DNA of 64,000 nucleotides from JBDTSW01 sp963807385 (GCA_963807385.1 CAWEBQ010000003.1:434001-498000), one strand, 5' to 3'. Positions 27,945 through 37,421 are shown, numbered from the stretch's first letter. The notes: generated from the letters alone by a model not told the origin. A program made the numbers and translations.

Positions 27945-28786
27945 CTACTGGCGAATCGTAACGGGGGCGCCCGGGGGCACGGCGGCGACGAGCCCGCTTA
28001 CGTCGGGGTCGGCCGCCCGCACGCAGCCGTGCGAGACGTTCACCCCCAGGGGCCCGGAGGTACCGTGGATGGCGATCCGGTCGCCGCCGATCCAACCCGA
28101 TGGCAGCTCCGGTTGGACCGCCGTGAGCGCCAACGCACAGCAACCATAGACCGGGTTGAGGCCGCCGCGAAAAGTGTCGGTCACGGCGTACTCGCCGGTG
28201 GGCGTCTCGGCGCCGGGGGCCCCCACGCTGACGGTGAAGTTGTTGATCACCCCGCCCTCGCGAAGCAGCTGGCCGCGATGATCGGAGAGGTCGATCACGA
28301 TTGCGTGGGTCGTGTAGCCGGCGTTTAGCTCCGCTGGGTCCAGCCGCACCCACCCCAGGGTGCCGTTGCCGGTGTATGGGTTCGGGACCCCGGCCCACTC
28401 GCCGTCGGTCGTCGCGACGGAGAAGACCGTGTGCGAGCCGAACTGCGTCTTGTCGCCGACGGTCTCGGCCACCGAGCCGCCCGGCGTCGCGTGGATCTCG
28501 ACCCTCTCGCCAGCACGGACCCACACCAGCGGCGTCCCGCGCTTGGGCAGGGCGAGGACCTCGTCGCGGCCGGCGGACTTGGAGGACGCGCCCGCGGGCT
28601 CGCTCTCGCTGGCAGCCGTGGGTATCCGCTCCTCCGCGAGGTGGCGGTGGCGGTGGCGGTGGCGGTGGCGGTGGCGGTGGGAGCAGGCTCGGAGCCGCCG
28701 TATAGGAGCAGCGCCAAGCCGACGGCGAGGAGCGCGAGGACCAGCACGCCGAACGCAATCGTTCGTGAGGCGTCTTTCATCTCCAT
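27945..28786 (-). CDS. L,D-transpeptidase (YkuD), apparent frameshift after a hexamer repeat
   Basis: The C-terminal ~190 residues are a YkuD domain. It includes THAIVIDLSD, TPTGEYAVTD, IAIHGTSGPLG and the active-site SHGCVRA, which contains the catalytic Cys. Family members make 3-3 cross-links in peptidoglycan outside the membrane. A credible N-terminus (MEMKDASRTIAFGVLVLALL, a signal anchor) starts at 28786 and runs into a Thr-Ala repeat. The frame then changes by one base near 28637-28640, just after the GGTGGC hexamers. As written, only a version lacking the membrane anchor is open: an alternative frame reads His-Arg repeats from 28853. A one-base sequence error is the simplest explanation. 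Confidence 0.75.
28640..28681 (+). repeat. Hexanucleotide tandem repeat (GGTGGC, about 7 copies)
   Basis: About seven near-perfect copies of GGTGGC on the plus strand, coding a Thr-Ala linker on the minus strand between the membrane anchor and the catalytic domain of the L,D-transpeptidase. Copy-number change would alter linker length without breaking the frame. Confidence 0.85.
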
Positions 28787-28845
28787 CTGAATCGCCCCCT
28801 CTCCGGCCGACCTTGAGCGCCTCATCGTAGGCTTCCGCGCTGGGC

Positions 28846-30612
28846 ATGGGCAACTACCTCGACCAGACCTGGCTCGCCTACGCGCTTGATGGCCCGGCTG
28901 ACGAGCGGCGCCCGGAGGGCGGCCTGGCCCGGGTCGAGCGCCACTACCAGGGGCTCTACCCCGAGCCGCTTCGGCGCGACGCCTGCGGCGACGGAACGAT
29001 GGGGATGGCGCTGTGGCAGCGCCCGAACGAGCACCTGCGCTGGCCGTTGTGGGTAGGGACGGACGCTGGGCACATGGCCTCGACCAGCGCCCTGGCCGGC
29101 TGGCGCAGCGTGGTGGGTGAGGCGAGCGTCGGGGCGGCGCCCGGCCTGATGGTGGCGGAGCTGCTGGCGCGGCCGGAGAGCGCGTTTGCGATGAACCCGC
29201 CATTCGCGCTGGCGGTTCACACGCCGGAGCGCATGGTTCTCGCCAACGACCCGATTGGAACCGGACGGCTCTTCGAACTGCGGTGGGAGTCCGGATCGGC
29301 ATGGTCCAACCGGCTGGGCGCGCTCCACATCTTCGCCGGGATCCCGCCACGTGCCGATGAGCGAGCGTGGGGCGTGCTCGCGGCCACCGGATGGTTCCTC
29401 GGCGAGCTGACCGCCATCGAGGGCGTTCGCCAGCACCGCCCTGCCTCCGTGGTGGAAGTGGCCCGCAGCGGGGAGGGCGTGACCGTCTCGACCCGACGCG
29501 GCATGGACGAGCTCCATGCGCTTATCGGGCCCAGGAGGACTCGGCTGCGCAAGAGCGCGAGGGCTGCCGCGGAGGGCGCCCAGGCGCTGCTGCGGGACGT
29601 AGGTGAAGTGTGGGCTGAACCGCTCGATGTCGACCTCTCCGGCGGGCGCGACTCACGGCTCTCAGCGGCGGCAGCGATCTCGGTGGGCGCCGACCTGGAG
29701 CTCCGCACGGCCGACCTGGAGTTCGGCGAGCTGGACGTGGTGAACGAGCTGATCGAGGCGGCGCCCGTTCCGGTTGGCTCCCGGGTCGAGGACGCCGAGA
29801 GCGAGCCGGACGATGCGCTCGCAACCCGGGCGGGCCACCTCCACCTCGCCCACGACGGAATGCGCAACCCGCAGTCGCTGCTGCGGGTTCCGGTGCCGAT
29901 CCCGCACCCGCCGCGCGCGCGGCCGTCGATCTCCGGGCATGGCGGCGAGCTTGGGCACGGCTTCTACTACGGAAGCAGGAAAGCGCTCACCCGGCTCGAG
30001 CGCGGGGGTGATGAAGCCCTCGTCGAGCGCCTCGTGCAGGCGGCGCGAAAGAAGCGCGCTGCAGCCCGCGACGACGCCTACGCGGCGTACGAGGAGGAGG
30101 TGCGGGCGACGATGGACGAGGCCCGGGTGCTGGGCCTCGAGGGCCCCGACCGCCTCGACTACTACTACCTCGCCCAGCGCCTCGCGAACCGCTCCGGCCT
30201 GACCACCCGAAACGACCGCTGGTCGGCCTGCTCAACCCTGGGCTTCGTCCGGGCGTGCTTCGACCTCACGCCCGAGCAGCGGATCGAGGGCAAGCTGCAC
30301 GGGCTGGTCATCGGAGAGCTACTACCCGAGTGGAAGAAGGTGCCGTTCTTCCACGCCGAGTCGGCTCCGCTGCGAGAGACCAAGCAGGTGCGAATCTGGG
30401 ACAAGGCGGGGCACTCCGATGAACTCGGGCGGTTGATCGCGAACGACGAGTCCTGGCACGGCCTGTTCGACCCGGGGGTCGTTGCCGCGATGTGGGACGA
30501 GGCGAAGGCCGGCGATGCCCGAAACCACTTCGAGCCGACGTTCACACGGGTCGCCTGGCGCACGACGTTCGAGGACCACCTGCGCGTACTGGCCGCGGCG
30601 GCGGGGAGCTGA
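28846..30612 (+). CDS. Asparagine-synthase-like (ATP-pyrophosphatase domain) protein
   Basis: 588 residues. The PP-loop SGGRDS at residues 265-270 marks an adenylating domain of the asparagine synthase / beta-lactam synthetase / lasso-cyclase fold. The N-terminal half resembles an Ntn-amidotransferase domain in layout (VLANDPIGTGRLF) but starts MGNYLDQTW, with no Cys2, so glutaminase activity is unlikely. A conserved-looking SGHGGELGHG loop follows. The role is unknown; possible amide or lactam formation. The gene is 31 bp upstream of a flavoprotein gene in the same direction, suggesting an operon. Confidence 0.72.
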   Translation: MGNYLDQTWLAYALDGPADERRPEGGLARVERHYQGLYPEPLRRDACGDGTMGMALWQRPNEHLRWPLWVGTDAGHMASTSALAGWRSVVGEASVGAAPGLMVAELLARPESAFAMNPPFALAVHTPERMVLANDPIGTGRLFELRWESGSAWSNRLGALHIFAGIPPRADERAWGVLAATGWFLGELTAIEGVRQHRPASVVEVARSGEGVTVSTRRGMDELHALIGPRRTRLRKSARAAAEGAQALLRDVGEVWAEPLDVDLSGGRDSRLSAAAAISVGADLELRTADLEFGELDVVNELIEAAPVPVGSRVEDAESEPDDALATRAGHLHLAHDGMRNPQSLLRVPVPIPHPPRARPSISGHGGELGHGFYYGSRKALTRLERGGDEALVERLVQAARKKRAAARDDAYAAYEEEVRATMDEARVLGLEGPDRLDYYYLAQRLANRSGLTTRNDRWSACSTLGFVRACFDLTPEQRIEGKLHGLVIGELLPEWKKVPFFHAESAPLRETKQVRIWDKAGHSDELGRLIANDESWHGLFDPGVVAAMWDEAKAGDARNHFEPTFTRVAWRTTFEDHLRVLAAAAGS

Positions 30613-30643
30613 CATTGGTCTCGGTACCGTGGAAGCTGCAGAT

Positions 30644-32047
30644 ATGAATGGAACCGACTACCTGATCGTCGGAGCTGGGGCGACCGGCCTCGCCTTCGCC
30701 GACTCGCTGGTGGCAGAGGACTCGGAGGTCGAGCTGACGCTGGTCGATCGCCGGACCGGGCCCGGCGGTCACTGGCTCGACGCCTATCCGTTCGTACGCC
30801 TGCATATCCCATCTGCTTTCTACGGGGTCAACTCCCTACAGCTCGGCGCGGACCGGATCGACGAATCCGGCGAGAACGCCGGCTTCTACGAGTGCGCGAC
30901 GGGCGCGGAGGTCTGCGCCTACTTTGCCGAGGCGGCCTCGCGCCTGACGGACACAGGCCGGGTCCGCGTCCTGACCGAGCACGAGCACCTGGGATCCGGT
31001 GAGGACGGGGAACGGGTCCGCGACCTCAGAACGGGCGCCATTCACGAGATTGACGTGCGCCGCAAGCTGGTCGATGCCCGCTACCTGGAGGCGTCGGTCC
31101 CGGCCACTCATCCCGGCGCGTTTGACGTCGCATCCGGCGCGAACGTGGTGCCGGTCAACGAGCTGCCTGCGGCGGTGGAATCGGCGGCGCAGTTCACGGT
31201 GCTGGGATCGGGCAAGACTGCGGTCGACGCCTGCACCTGGCTCTTGGACCGCGGCGTGGCGCCGGATCGCATCCGCTGGGTCCGACCCCGGGACATGTGG
31301 TTTCACCATCGGCGCCACTTTCAACCCCTGGAGCTGGTCGGCGAGAACATGGAGGGCATCTCCCTCGACGCCGAGGCGGGCGCCAACGCAACGGACGTTG
31401 ACGACCTTTTCGAGCGGCTGGAGGCCGGGGGGCGCCTGTCTCGCATCGACCTGGACGTTCGGGCGACGATGTACCGGGGCACGATGCTCAGCCCCGGTGA
31501 ATTCGACGCCGTGCGCCAGATCGAGGAGGTCGTGAGGCTCGGCCATGTCCAGCGGATCGAATCGGATCGGATCGTCCTCGAGCGGGGCGAGGCGGAGACT
31601 AGTGCCGACGTTCTGCACGTGGACTGCACCGCCTACGGCCTGCGTGCCGCGCCGGCAACCCCGATCTTTCAGGAGAGCCGCATCGTGATCCAGCAGGCTC
31701 GCCAGAACTCCCCAACCTTCAACGCTGCGCTCGTCGCATTTGTCGAGGCGCACCGTGACGATGACGCGGAGCGGAACCGTCTCTGCCCGCCGAACCCCTT
31801 CCCGAGCAGCATCGACGACTGGCCCGGCATGACCCGCCGCACCTTCCAGGTCGAACAGAGCTGGCTCGGAGAACCGGACCTTGCGGGCTGGATGGCCGAG
31901 AGCCGACTGAACCTGCTCCGAGGCCTGCCGGAACATGCGGCCGAGCCACGTGTGCAGGCCGCCGTCGAGCGCTTCCTGACCAATGTCGGCCCGGCCACTG
32001 AACGGCTCGCGAAGCTCGAGGGTGCGGGTCAGCCGCACTCGGACTAG
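30644..32047 (+). CDS. FAD/NAD(P)-dependent oxidoreductase
   Basis: About 467 residues. The N-terminal dinucleotide fold GAGATGLAFAD is followed by VELTLVDRR and GPGGHWLDAYPFVRLHIP. A second Rossmann motif, VLGSGKTAVDA near residue 185, suggests NAD(P)H binding. This layout resembles flavin monooxygenase-like proteins. The ATG at 30644 is chosen, since the longer frame lies within the upstream gene's tail. Substrate unknown; grouped with the asparagine-synthase-like gene and followed by a methyltransferase 177 bp away. Confidence 0.8.
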   Translation: MNGTDYLIVGAGATGLAFADSLVAEDSEVELTLVDRRTGPGGHWLDAYPFVRLHIPSAFYGVNSLQLGADRIDESGENAGFYECATGAEVCAYFAEAASRLTDTGRVRVLTEHEHLGSGEDGERVRDLRTGAIHEIDVRRKLVDARYLEASVPATHPGAFDVASGANVVPVNELPAAVESAAQFTVLGSGKTAVDACTWLLDRGVAPDRIRWVRPRDMWFHHRRHFQPLELVGENMEGISLDAEAGANATDVDDLFERLEAGGRLSRIDLDVRATMYRGTMLSPGEFDAVRQIEEVVRLGHVQRIESDRIVLERGEAETSADVLHVDCTAYGLRAAPATPIFQESRIVIQQARQNSPTFNAALVAFVEAHRDDDAERNRLCPPNPFPSSIDDWPGMTRRTFQVEQSWLGEPDLAGWMAESRLNLLRGLPEHAAEPRVQAAVERFLTNVGPATERLAKLEGAGQPHSD

Positions 32048-32224
32048 CCGCTGCCACGGCGGCCTCGAACGAGTCCAGACACGCGACCATTCAGCGGAGA
32101 CTAGGCGACGGTATTCGAACCCGACGACGCGCCAACGAATCCGGCGGCTCCATCGCCTCGTGCATCGGACGCACTGACGCCTTCGCCCGCGGGGTCGCCG
32201 GCAGAGAGGGATAGGCTCCTCTTT

Positions 32225-32983
32225 GTGACCTTCACCGTCGGGGCGTCCGCGTACGACCGGTTCATGGGTAGGTACTCAGTGCCGTTGGCCCCGAAGCTCG
32301 CCGATCTCGCGATGGTCGCGGCCGGCCAACGCGTACTCGATGTCGGCTGTGGTCCCGGGGCATTGACCGCTGAGTTGGTCAGGAGATTGGGAGCGCCCGG
32401 GGTGTCGGCCGTCGATCCCTCAGAACCCTTTGTCGAAGCGGCTCGAGAGCGGCACCCGGGGGTCACCATTCGACGCGGCACGGCGGAGGAACTGCCGTTT
32501 GGGGATCGTGAATTCGACGCGTCGCTCGCTCAGCTAGTTGTCCATTTCATGGCAGACCCGGTCATTGGACTGCGTGATATGGCGCGCGTGACGCGCAAGG
32601 ATGGTGTCGTGGCGGCGTGCGTCTGGGATCACGCCGGCGGCCACGGCCCTCTCAGCCTCTTCTGGGAGGCGGCCCGGGAGCTCAATCCTGATGTCGAAGA
32701 CGGGTCGCAGCTTGCGGGCACCCGCCAGGGCCACCTCACGGAGCTGTTCGTGGAAGCAGGACTGCGTGCAATCGCTGAGACCACCATCTCGATCGAGGTC
32801 GAACATCCGAGCTTCGAGGAGTGGTGGGACCCGTTCACGCTCGGCGTGGGTCCAGCCGGTGGCTTCGTCGCCAGCCTCGACGCGGAGGGGCGAAGCCGGC
32901 TGCGCGACCTATGCAGGGAGATGCTGCCGGCAGCACCTTTCGCGGTGACGGCCCGAGCGTGGGCGGCACGGAGTCTGATCTAG
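32225..32983 (+). CDS. Class I SAM-dependent methyltransferase
   Basis: 252 residues with a GTG start. Motif I is LDVGCGPGALTAEL, the acidic end of strand 2 is SAVDPSE, motif II/III is FDASLAQLVVHFM, and a DMARVTRKDG motif follows. A C-terminal ~90 residues form a lid typical of ubiquinone/menaquinone-like and small-molecule methyltransferases. The substrate is unknown. The 177-bp gap upstream holds no recognisable feature. The GC3 of the start region is slightly lower than its neighbours. Confidence 0.82.
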   Translation: MTFTVGASAYDRFMGRYSVPLAPKLADLAMVAAGQRVLDVGCGPGALTAELVRRLGAPGVSAVDPSEPFVEAARERHPGVTIRRGTAEELPFGDREFDASLAQLVVHFMADPVIGLRDMARVTRKDGVVAACVWDHAGGHGPLSLFWEAARELNPDVEDGSQLAGTRQGHLTELFVEAGLRAIAETTISIEVEHPSFEEWWDPFTLGVGPAGGFVASLDAEGRSRLRDLCREMLPAAPFAVTARAWAARSLI

Positions 32984-33037
32984 ACGCCGGAAGCGCCGAG
33001 CCGGGTTCAAACTACGCCCCATACCTGCTTGCTTCAG

Positions 33038-33126
33038 CGGAGAGGGCGGGATTCGAACCCGCGAGAGAGCTTGCGCCCCCTACTCGCTTAGCAGGCGAGT
33101 GCCTTCAGCCACTCGGCCACCTCTCC
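33038..33126 (-). tRNA. tRNA-Ser(GCT)
   Basis: Minus strand: acceptor GGAGAGG/CCTCTCC, class II long variable arm, anticodon stem CTCGC/GCGAG with loop CTGCTAA (anticodon GCT), T arm with GGTTCGAATCC, discriminator G. Confidence 0.95.
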
Positions 33127-33184
33127 AGGGGCCCGGCAAGGGCCGCCGGTCATTCTAGGTACGACTAGATACGCTCGCCGCGCC

Positions 33185-34411
33185 GTGAGCGACCCCGCCG
33201 CACTCGAGGCCCAGCGCGCCCGCTACGACGCGATCTTCGAGGCGATCCCGCCCCCGTTCGCGTTCGTTGACCTCCAGGCGATGCGGGCAAACGCCGACCA
33301 GATGCTGGCGCAGGCGGCCGGCAAGCCGATCCGAGTCGCATCGAAATCGGTCCGCTCGCTGCCCCTGCTGCGCCGGATCCTCGACCTCTCCGAGGGGTTC
33401 AGCGGGGTCCTGGCCTTCACCCTGCCGGAGGCCCTGTGGCTTGCGAGCCAGGGGTTCGACGACATCGTCGTCGCCTACCCGAGCGCCGACCGCGACGCGA
33501 TCCGGGAGCTGGTGGTGCGCTCGGCGGGTGACCCGGGCCGGGCGCCCGTACCGATGGTGGACGACTCGCCGCACCTCGACCTGATCGAGGGCGCGATGGC
33601 GGCCGGTCAGACCCAGGTGCGGGTTTGCATGGACGTGGACGCCGGGTGGTGGCCGCTGGGCGGGCGGTTCGCCCGCGTCGGGCCGAAGCGCTCGCCGATC
33701 CACGATGCCGGGAGGGCGGCGAAGTTCGCCACGGAGATCGAGGCGCGGCCCGGAACGACGCTTGCCGGGCTGATGGCCTACGAGGGCCAGATCGCCGGGG
33801 TCGGGGACGACGTGGAGGGCCACGCGCTGCGCAGCGCCGCCGTACGGTGGATGCAGTCGCGCTCGGAGGCCGACCTGCGCGAGCGGCTACCGAGGATCGT
33901 GGACGAGGTCACGAGGGCGACGCCGGGCGGGCTCGGCTTCGTGAACGCAGGCGGCACCGGGAGCCTCGCGCGGACGGCCGCGGCGGGGACCGCGACCGAG
34001 CTCACCGCCGGCTCGGGCTTCTACGCGCCGCACCTGTTCGACAGCTACCGCTCCCTGGAGCTGCATCCGGCCGCATTCTTCTCGCTGCCGATCGTGCGAC
34101 GCCCGGCGCCGGGCACGGTGACGGCGCTCGGCGGCGGGTATCTCGCGTCGGGGGCGGCCGACGAGCTGCGCCTGCCCCAGCCATACCTTCCGGAGGGCCT
34201 TCGCCTGGACTCGCAGGAGGGCGCCGGCGAGGTCCAGACCCCGCTGGTCGGTATGGCCGCCCGCAAGCTGCGGATCGGTGACCGCGTCTACATGCGTCAC
34301 GCCAAGGCCGGCGAGCTCTGCGAGCGCTTCGACTCGCTCTACCTCGTAGACGGGGAGCGGATCGTCGACCAGGTGCGCACCTACCGCGGCGACGGCAAAA
34401 CGTTCCTGTAG
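33185..34411 (+). CDS. Amino acid deaminase/aldolase (D-threonine aldolase-like, PLP)
   Basis: 408 residues with a GTG start. The alanine racemase-type N-terminal barrel carries PLP lysine candidates in RVASKSVRS near residue 55. Further blocks are GVLAFTLPEAL, VCMDVDAGWWPLG and GFVNAGGTGS, with a C-terminal beta domain rich in RR/PGxVTALGGG. This family covers D-threonine aldolases and D-serine dehydratase-like proteins. The next gene, a DAO-type flavoprotein, starts 3 bp after its stop, so both likely act in one oxidative amino-acid or polyol route. Confidence 0.83.
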   Translation: MSDPAALEAQRARYDAIFEAIPPPFAFVDLQAMRANADQMLAQAAGKPIRVASKSVRSLPLLRRILDLSEGFSGVLAFTLPEALWLASQGFDDIVVAYPSADRDAIRELVVRSAGDPGRAPVPMVDDSPHLDLIEGAMAAGQTQVRVCMDVDAGWWPLGGRFARVGPKRSPIHDAGRAAKFATEIEARPGTTLAGLMAYEGQIAGVGDDVEGHALRSAAVRWMQSRSEADLRERLPRIVDEVTRATPGGLGFVNAGGTGSLARTAAAGTATELTAGSGFYAPHLFDSYRSLELHPAAFFSLPIVRRPAPGTVTALGGGYLASGAADELRLPQPYLPEGLRLDSQEGAGEVQTPLVGMAARKLRIGDRVYMRHAKAGELCERFDSLYLVDGERIVDQVRTYRGDGKTFL

Positions 34412-34414
34412 GAG

Positions 34415-35866
34415 ATGGGGCCACGGATGGCCGGCGCCAGGCACGACATCTGGGACCTCGGTCCACCCACCAACGCCCACCGTGCGGCGTACGCCGACGC
34501 CACGCCGGCGCCGTTCTGGCTCGACCGGCCCGAGGCGCCGGAGCCGGCGGCCGCGCTCGAGGGCCGCGCCGAATGCGACCTGGCGGTCGTCGGCGGAGGG
34601 CTGAGCGGGCTCTGGGCGGCGATCCAGGCCAAGGAGGACGAGCCGGGCCGCGAGGTGGCGCTCGTCGAGGGCACCGAGGTCGCGCACGGGGCAAGCGGTC
34701 GCAACGGGGGCTTCTTCCTCTCCTCGCTCACCCACGGGCTCGCCAACGGCATGGCCCGGTTCCCGGACGAGGTCCCGAAGCTGGAGCGCATGGGCCTGGA
34801 GAACTTCGAGCAGGCCGTGGCGACGATCAGGCGCCTGCGGATCGAGTGCGACCTCGAGCTGAACGGCGATATCAACGTCGCGCTCGCGCCCCATGAGGAG
34901 GCGGAGCTCGAAGAGGAGGCCGACGAGTTGCGAGCGCTCGGCCACGACGTCGTGATGCTCGACCGCGACGAGATGCAGGCCCAGGTCTCCTCCCCCACCT
35001 ACCTGAGCGGGATGTGGCAGCGCTCCGGCTCGGCCATCGTCGATCCCGCACGCCTGTGCTGGGGCCTGCGACGGGTCGCGATCGAGATGGGCGTTCGCGT
35101 CTTCGAGCGGACGCCTGTGCGGGGAATCACCAAGGCGGGTGCCGGCGTCGGATTGGAGACGGTGGGCGGGGACCTGCAGGCGCGGCGAGCGCTCCTCGCC
35201 ACCAGCGCGTTCCCGGCGCTCGTGCGCTCCGTGCGCCGTCGCATCGTCCCCGTCTACGACTACGTGCTCGTCACCGCGCCGCTTACGCCCGACCAGCTGG
35301 TGTCGATCGGATGGCGGGGGCGCCAGGGCCTGGGCGACTGCGGCAACCAGTTCCACTACTACCGCCTCACCGCCGACGACCGGATCCTTTGGGGCGGCTA
35401 CGACGCGATCTACCACTTCGGCAACGCGATGGGGCCGGAGCGGGAACGCCGCGATGAGAGCTTCGCGCTGCTCTCCCAGCACTTCCACCACACCTTCCCC
35501 CAGCTCGAGGGCATCCGATTCACCCATCGCTGGGCGGGGGCGATCGATACCTGCAGCCGATTCTTCGCCTTCCAGGGCTTAAGCCACGACGGTCGCGTCG
35601 CGCACACCGTCGGGCACACGGGCCTCGGCGTCGGCGCCAGCCGCTTCGGGGCCCGCGTGGCCCTGGACATGCTTGCGGGCCGCGAGACCGAGGCGACGGG
35701 CCTGGCGGCGATGCAGAAGAGGCCCGTCCCGTTCCCCCCGGAGCCATTGCGCTGGGCGGCCATCGAGCTCACCCGCAACCGCCTCGCCGCCGCCGACCAT
35801 AACGGCGGGAAACGAGGCGTATGGCTGCGCCTGCTCGACCGCCTCGGCCTGGGCTACGACAGCTAG
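34415..35866 (+). CDS. FAD-dependent oxidoreductase (DAO family)
   Basis: 483 residues. The Rossmann FAD motif is VVGGGLSGLWAA near residue 57, and GASGRNGGFF and a C-terminal HTVGHTGLGVGASRFGA block complete the DAO/glycine-oxidase fold. It presumably oxidises an amine or amino acid using O2 or a carrier. It is nearly contiguous with the aldolase gene. Its last four bases (CTAG) also hold the stop codon of the convergent lactone oxidase. Confidence 0.88.
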   Translation: MGPRMAGARHDIWDLGPPTNAHRAAYADATPAPFWLDRPEAPEPAAALEGRAECDLAVVGGGLSGLWAAIQAKEDEPGREVALVEGTEVAHGASGRNGGFFLSSLTHGLANGMARFPDEVPKLERMGLENFEQAVATIRRLRIECDLELNGDINVALAPHEEAELEEEADELRALGHDVVMLDRDEMQAQVSSPTYLSGMWQRSGSAIVDPARLCWGLRRVAIEMGVRVFERTPVRGITKAGAGVGLETVGGDLQARRALLATSAFPALVRSVRRRIVPVYDYVLVTAPLTPDQLVSIGWRGRQGLGDCGNQFHYYRLTADDRILWGGYDAIYHFGNAMGPERERRDESFALLSQHFHHTFPQLEGIRFTHRWAGAIDTCSRFFAFQGLSHDGRVAHTVGHTGLGVGASRFGARVALDMLAGRETEATGLAAMQKRPVPFPPEPLRWAAIELTRNRLAAADHNGGKRGVWLRLLDRLGLGYDS

Positions 35867-37161
35867 CCCGGCGGGCCCAGCACCCGGTCCGTGTAGGCGT
35901 TGCGGAAGACGCCCTCGGGATCGAGCCTCGCCCGCATCGCCCGGAAGTCGTCCCACGCGGGATAGAGCGGCGCGAGGCTTTCGGCCGTCTGAAAGTGGCG
36001 CTTGCCCCAGTGGGGCCGCCCGCCGTAGGCGCGATGGATCTCCTCGACCTCGCGGAAGTAGGGCTCCCAGTCGAGATGGCGGTCCTGGTGGATCGCGATG
36101 TAGCAAGTGTCGCGTTTGTGGGACGGGCTGAGCAGGGAGTCGTCGGCCTTGACGAAACGCACCTCGATCGGGAACGCCACCGCGTGCTCGGGCCGGGCGG
36201 CCACGGCCAGGACCCGCTCGATCGCCTCGCGCGCGTGCTCGCGAGGCAGCCCGTACTCCATCTCGGTGAACCTGATCCGCCGCTCCGAGGCGAACACCTT
36301 GTGCCAGTGGTCCACCTTGCGCGAGCGGCCCACGCCCGTGGAGGCGATCCGGGCGAGCCGGGGGGCCTGCGAGGGAAACCGCCGGGCGATCTGGGCGAAG
36401 GCGCCACCGACCCAGTTCTCGAGCATCACCTCCTGCGCGTAGACCAGAGCGGGGTGCCGCGGCGCCGCCGGCCCGTCCGTCCGCCTGCTCTCCCGGCAGA
36501 GGGCCAGCTCGGTCCCGGGGAAGACGTAGAACTCGAAGTGGTCGGTCGCGGCGTTCAGCTCGTCAAGGCGCTCCAGGGTGTCGGCTAGGGGCCTCGGACT
36601 GTCGAGGCGGTCGAGCGTGTAGGAGGGGACGGTGCGGACGGTGACCGAGCACAGGACCCCCAGCGACCCGATCCCTACCCGGGCCGCGCGCAGCAGGTCG
36701 GGCTCGGACTCGGTGACCTCGACGACCTCGCCGTCGCCCGTGACCAGCTCGACCCCGGCGATCTGGGCCGAGACGTTCTGGAAGCGCTCGCCGGTTCCGT
36801 GCGTACCCGTGGAGATCGACCCCGCGACCGACTGCCGGTCGATGTCCCCCAGGTTCTCGAACGCCACGCCGCGCTCGTGCAGGGCCCGGTTGAGATCCCG
36901 GAGCACGATCCCGCCCTCGACCTGGAAGAGGCCGGATTCGCGGTCGAAGTCGAGGGGCCTGACCAGCTTGTCGAGCCTCACCATCACCCCGTCGGTGAGC
37001 GCGGCGTCGGTGAAGGAGTGTCCCGAGGCCGCGGCTCGGACAGTCTGACCGGCCGCGGTCGCACGGGCGACGCAGCGCCGGAGCTCCTCGCGCGTGGCTG
37101 GGCGCTCGATCGCGGTGGGGGCGCAGGTCTGATCCCCCGCCCAGTTGGTCCAGGTCGGCAC
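35863..37161 (-). CDS. D-arabinono-1,4-lactone / L-gulonolactone oxidase family
   Basis: 432 residues with a GTG start. The FAD-binding type 4 domain has AAASGHSFTDAAL and GSISTGTHGTGERF, the signature of aldonolactone oxidases. The C-terminal ALO domain includes the HWGKRHF motif near residue 390. It is a predicted cytoplasmic flavoenzyme oxidising a sugar lactone. The convergent DAO/aldolase pair may belong to the same locus. Close upstream on the other strand is tRNA-Ser(TGA). Confidence 0.9.
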   Translation of the reverse strand: MPTWTNWAGDQTCAPTAIERPATREELRRCVARATAAGQTVRAAASGHSFTDAALTDGVMVRLDKLVRPLDFDRESGLFQVEGGIVLRDLNRALHERGVAFENLGDIDRQSVAGSISTGTHGTGERFQNVSAQIAGVELVTGDGEVVEVTESEPDLLRAARVGIGSLGVLCSVTVRTVPSYTLDRLDSPRPLADTLERLDELNAATDHFEFYVFPGTELALCRESRRTDGPAAPRHPALVYAQEVMLENWVGGAFAQIARRFPSQAPRLARIASTGVGRSRKVDHWHKVFASERRIRFTEMEYGLPREHAREAIERVLAVAARPEHAVAFPIEVRFVKADDSLLSPSHKRDTCYIAIHQDRHLDWEPYFREVEEIHRAYGGRPHWGKRHFQTAESLAPLYPAWDDFRAMRARLDPEGVFRNAYTDRVLGPPG

Positions 37162-37211
37162 GGAAGAACCCTACGCGGGCGACACCGTCCGGACTACTCT
37201 GCGGGGGCCCC

Positions 37212-37300
37212 GGAGGGGTGGCAGAGTCCGGTTTATTGCAGCTGCCTTGAAAGCAGCCGACCCTTCACGGGGTCCGGGGGTTCGAATCCCTCCCCCTCCG
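37212..37300 (+). tRNA. tRNA-Ser(TGA)
   Basis: Acceptor GGAGGGG/CCCCTCC, class II long variable arm, anticodon stem GCTGC/GCAGC with loop CTTGAAA (anticodon TGA), T arm GGTTCGAATCC, discriminator G. A TACTCT hexamer at 37195-37200 is a plausible -10 element. Confidence 0.95.
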
Positions 37301-37386
37301 TTCGCAGGGCTATTTCGGAAGCCTCCGCCTCGCTGCCTACCCCGAAAAGTGTCAATTGACGCCGAGCGGGCGCCGTGGGCATTCGT

Positions 37387-37408
37387 ATACATACGAGCGC
37401 GTATGTAT
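37387..37408 (+). promoter_or_regulatory. TetR-type operator (9-bp inverted repeat)
   Basis: ATACATACG (37387-37395), spacer AGCG, then CGTATGTAT (37400-37408). The AT content stands out from its surroundings. The site precedes a two-gene operon whose second gene is a TetR regulator, so autoregulation is expected. Two ATG triplets lie inside the right arm, which argues against them being the true start. Confidence 0.72.
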
Positions 37409-37421
37409 GTATCATTCCTGC

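Noticed and set aside
28640..28681. GGTGGC array considered as a CRISPR or phase-variation tract
   Set aside because: There are no spacers, and a six-base unit cannot switch the frame by slippage.
30836..32038. Minus-strand open frame of 400 codons
   Set aside because: It lies opposite the flavoprotein gene, whose Rossmann motifs are intact; the antisense product has no domain.
32105..32135. A tRNA T-arm-like ATTCGAACC string
   Set aside because: No paired stem flanks it and no acceptor or anticodon arm can be built.
33887..35527. Minus-strand open frame of 546 codons
   Set aside because: Antisense to the aldolase and DAO-type genes, both with clear motifs.
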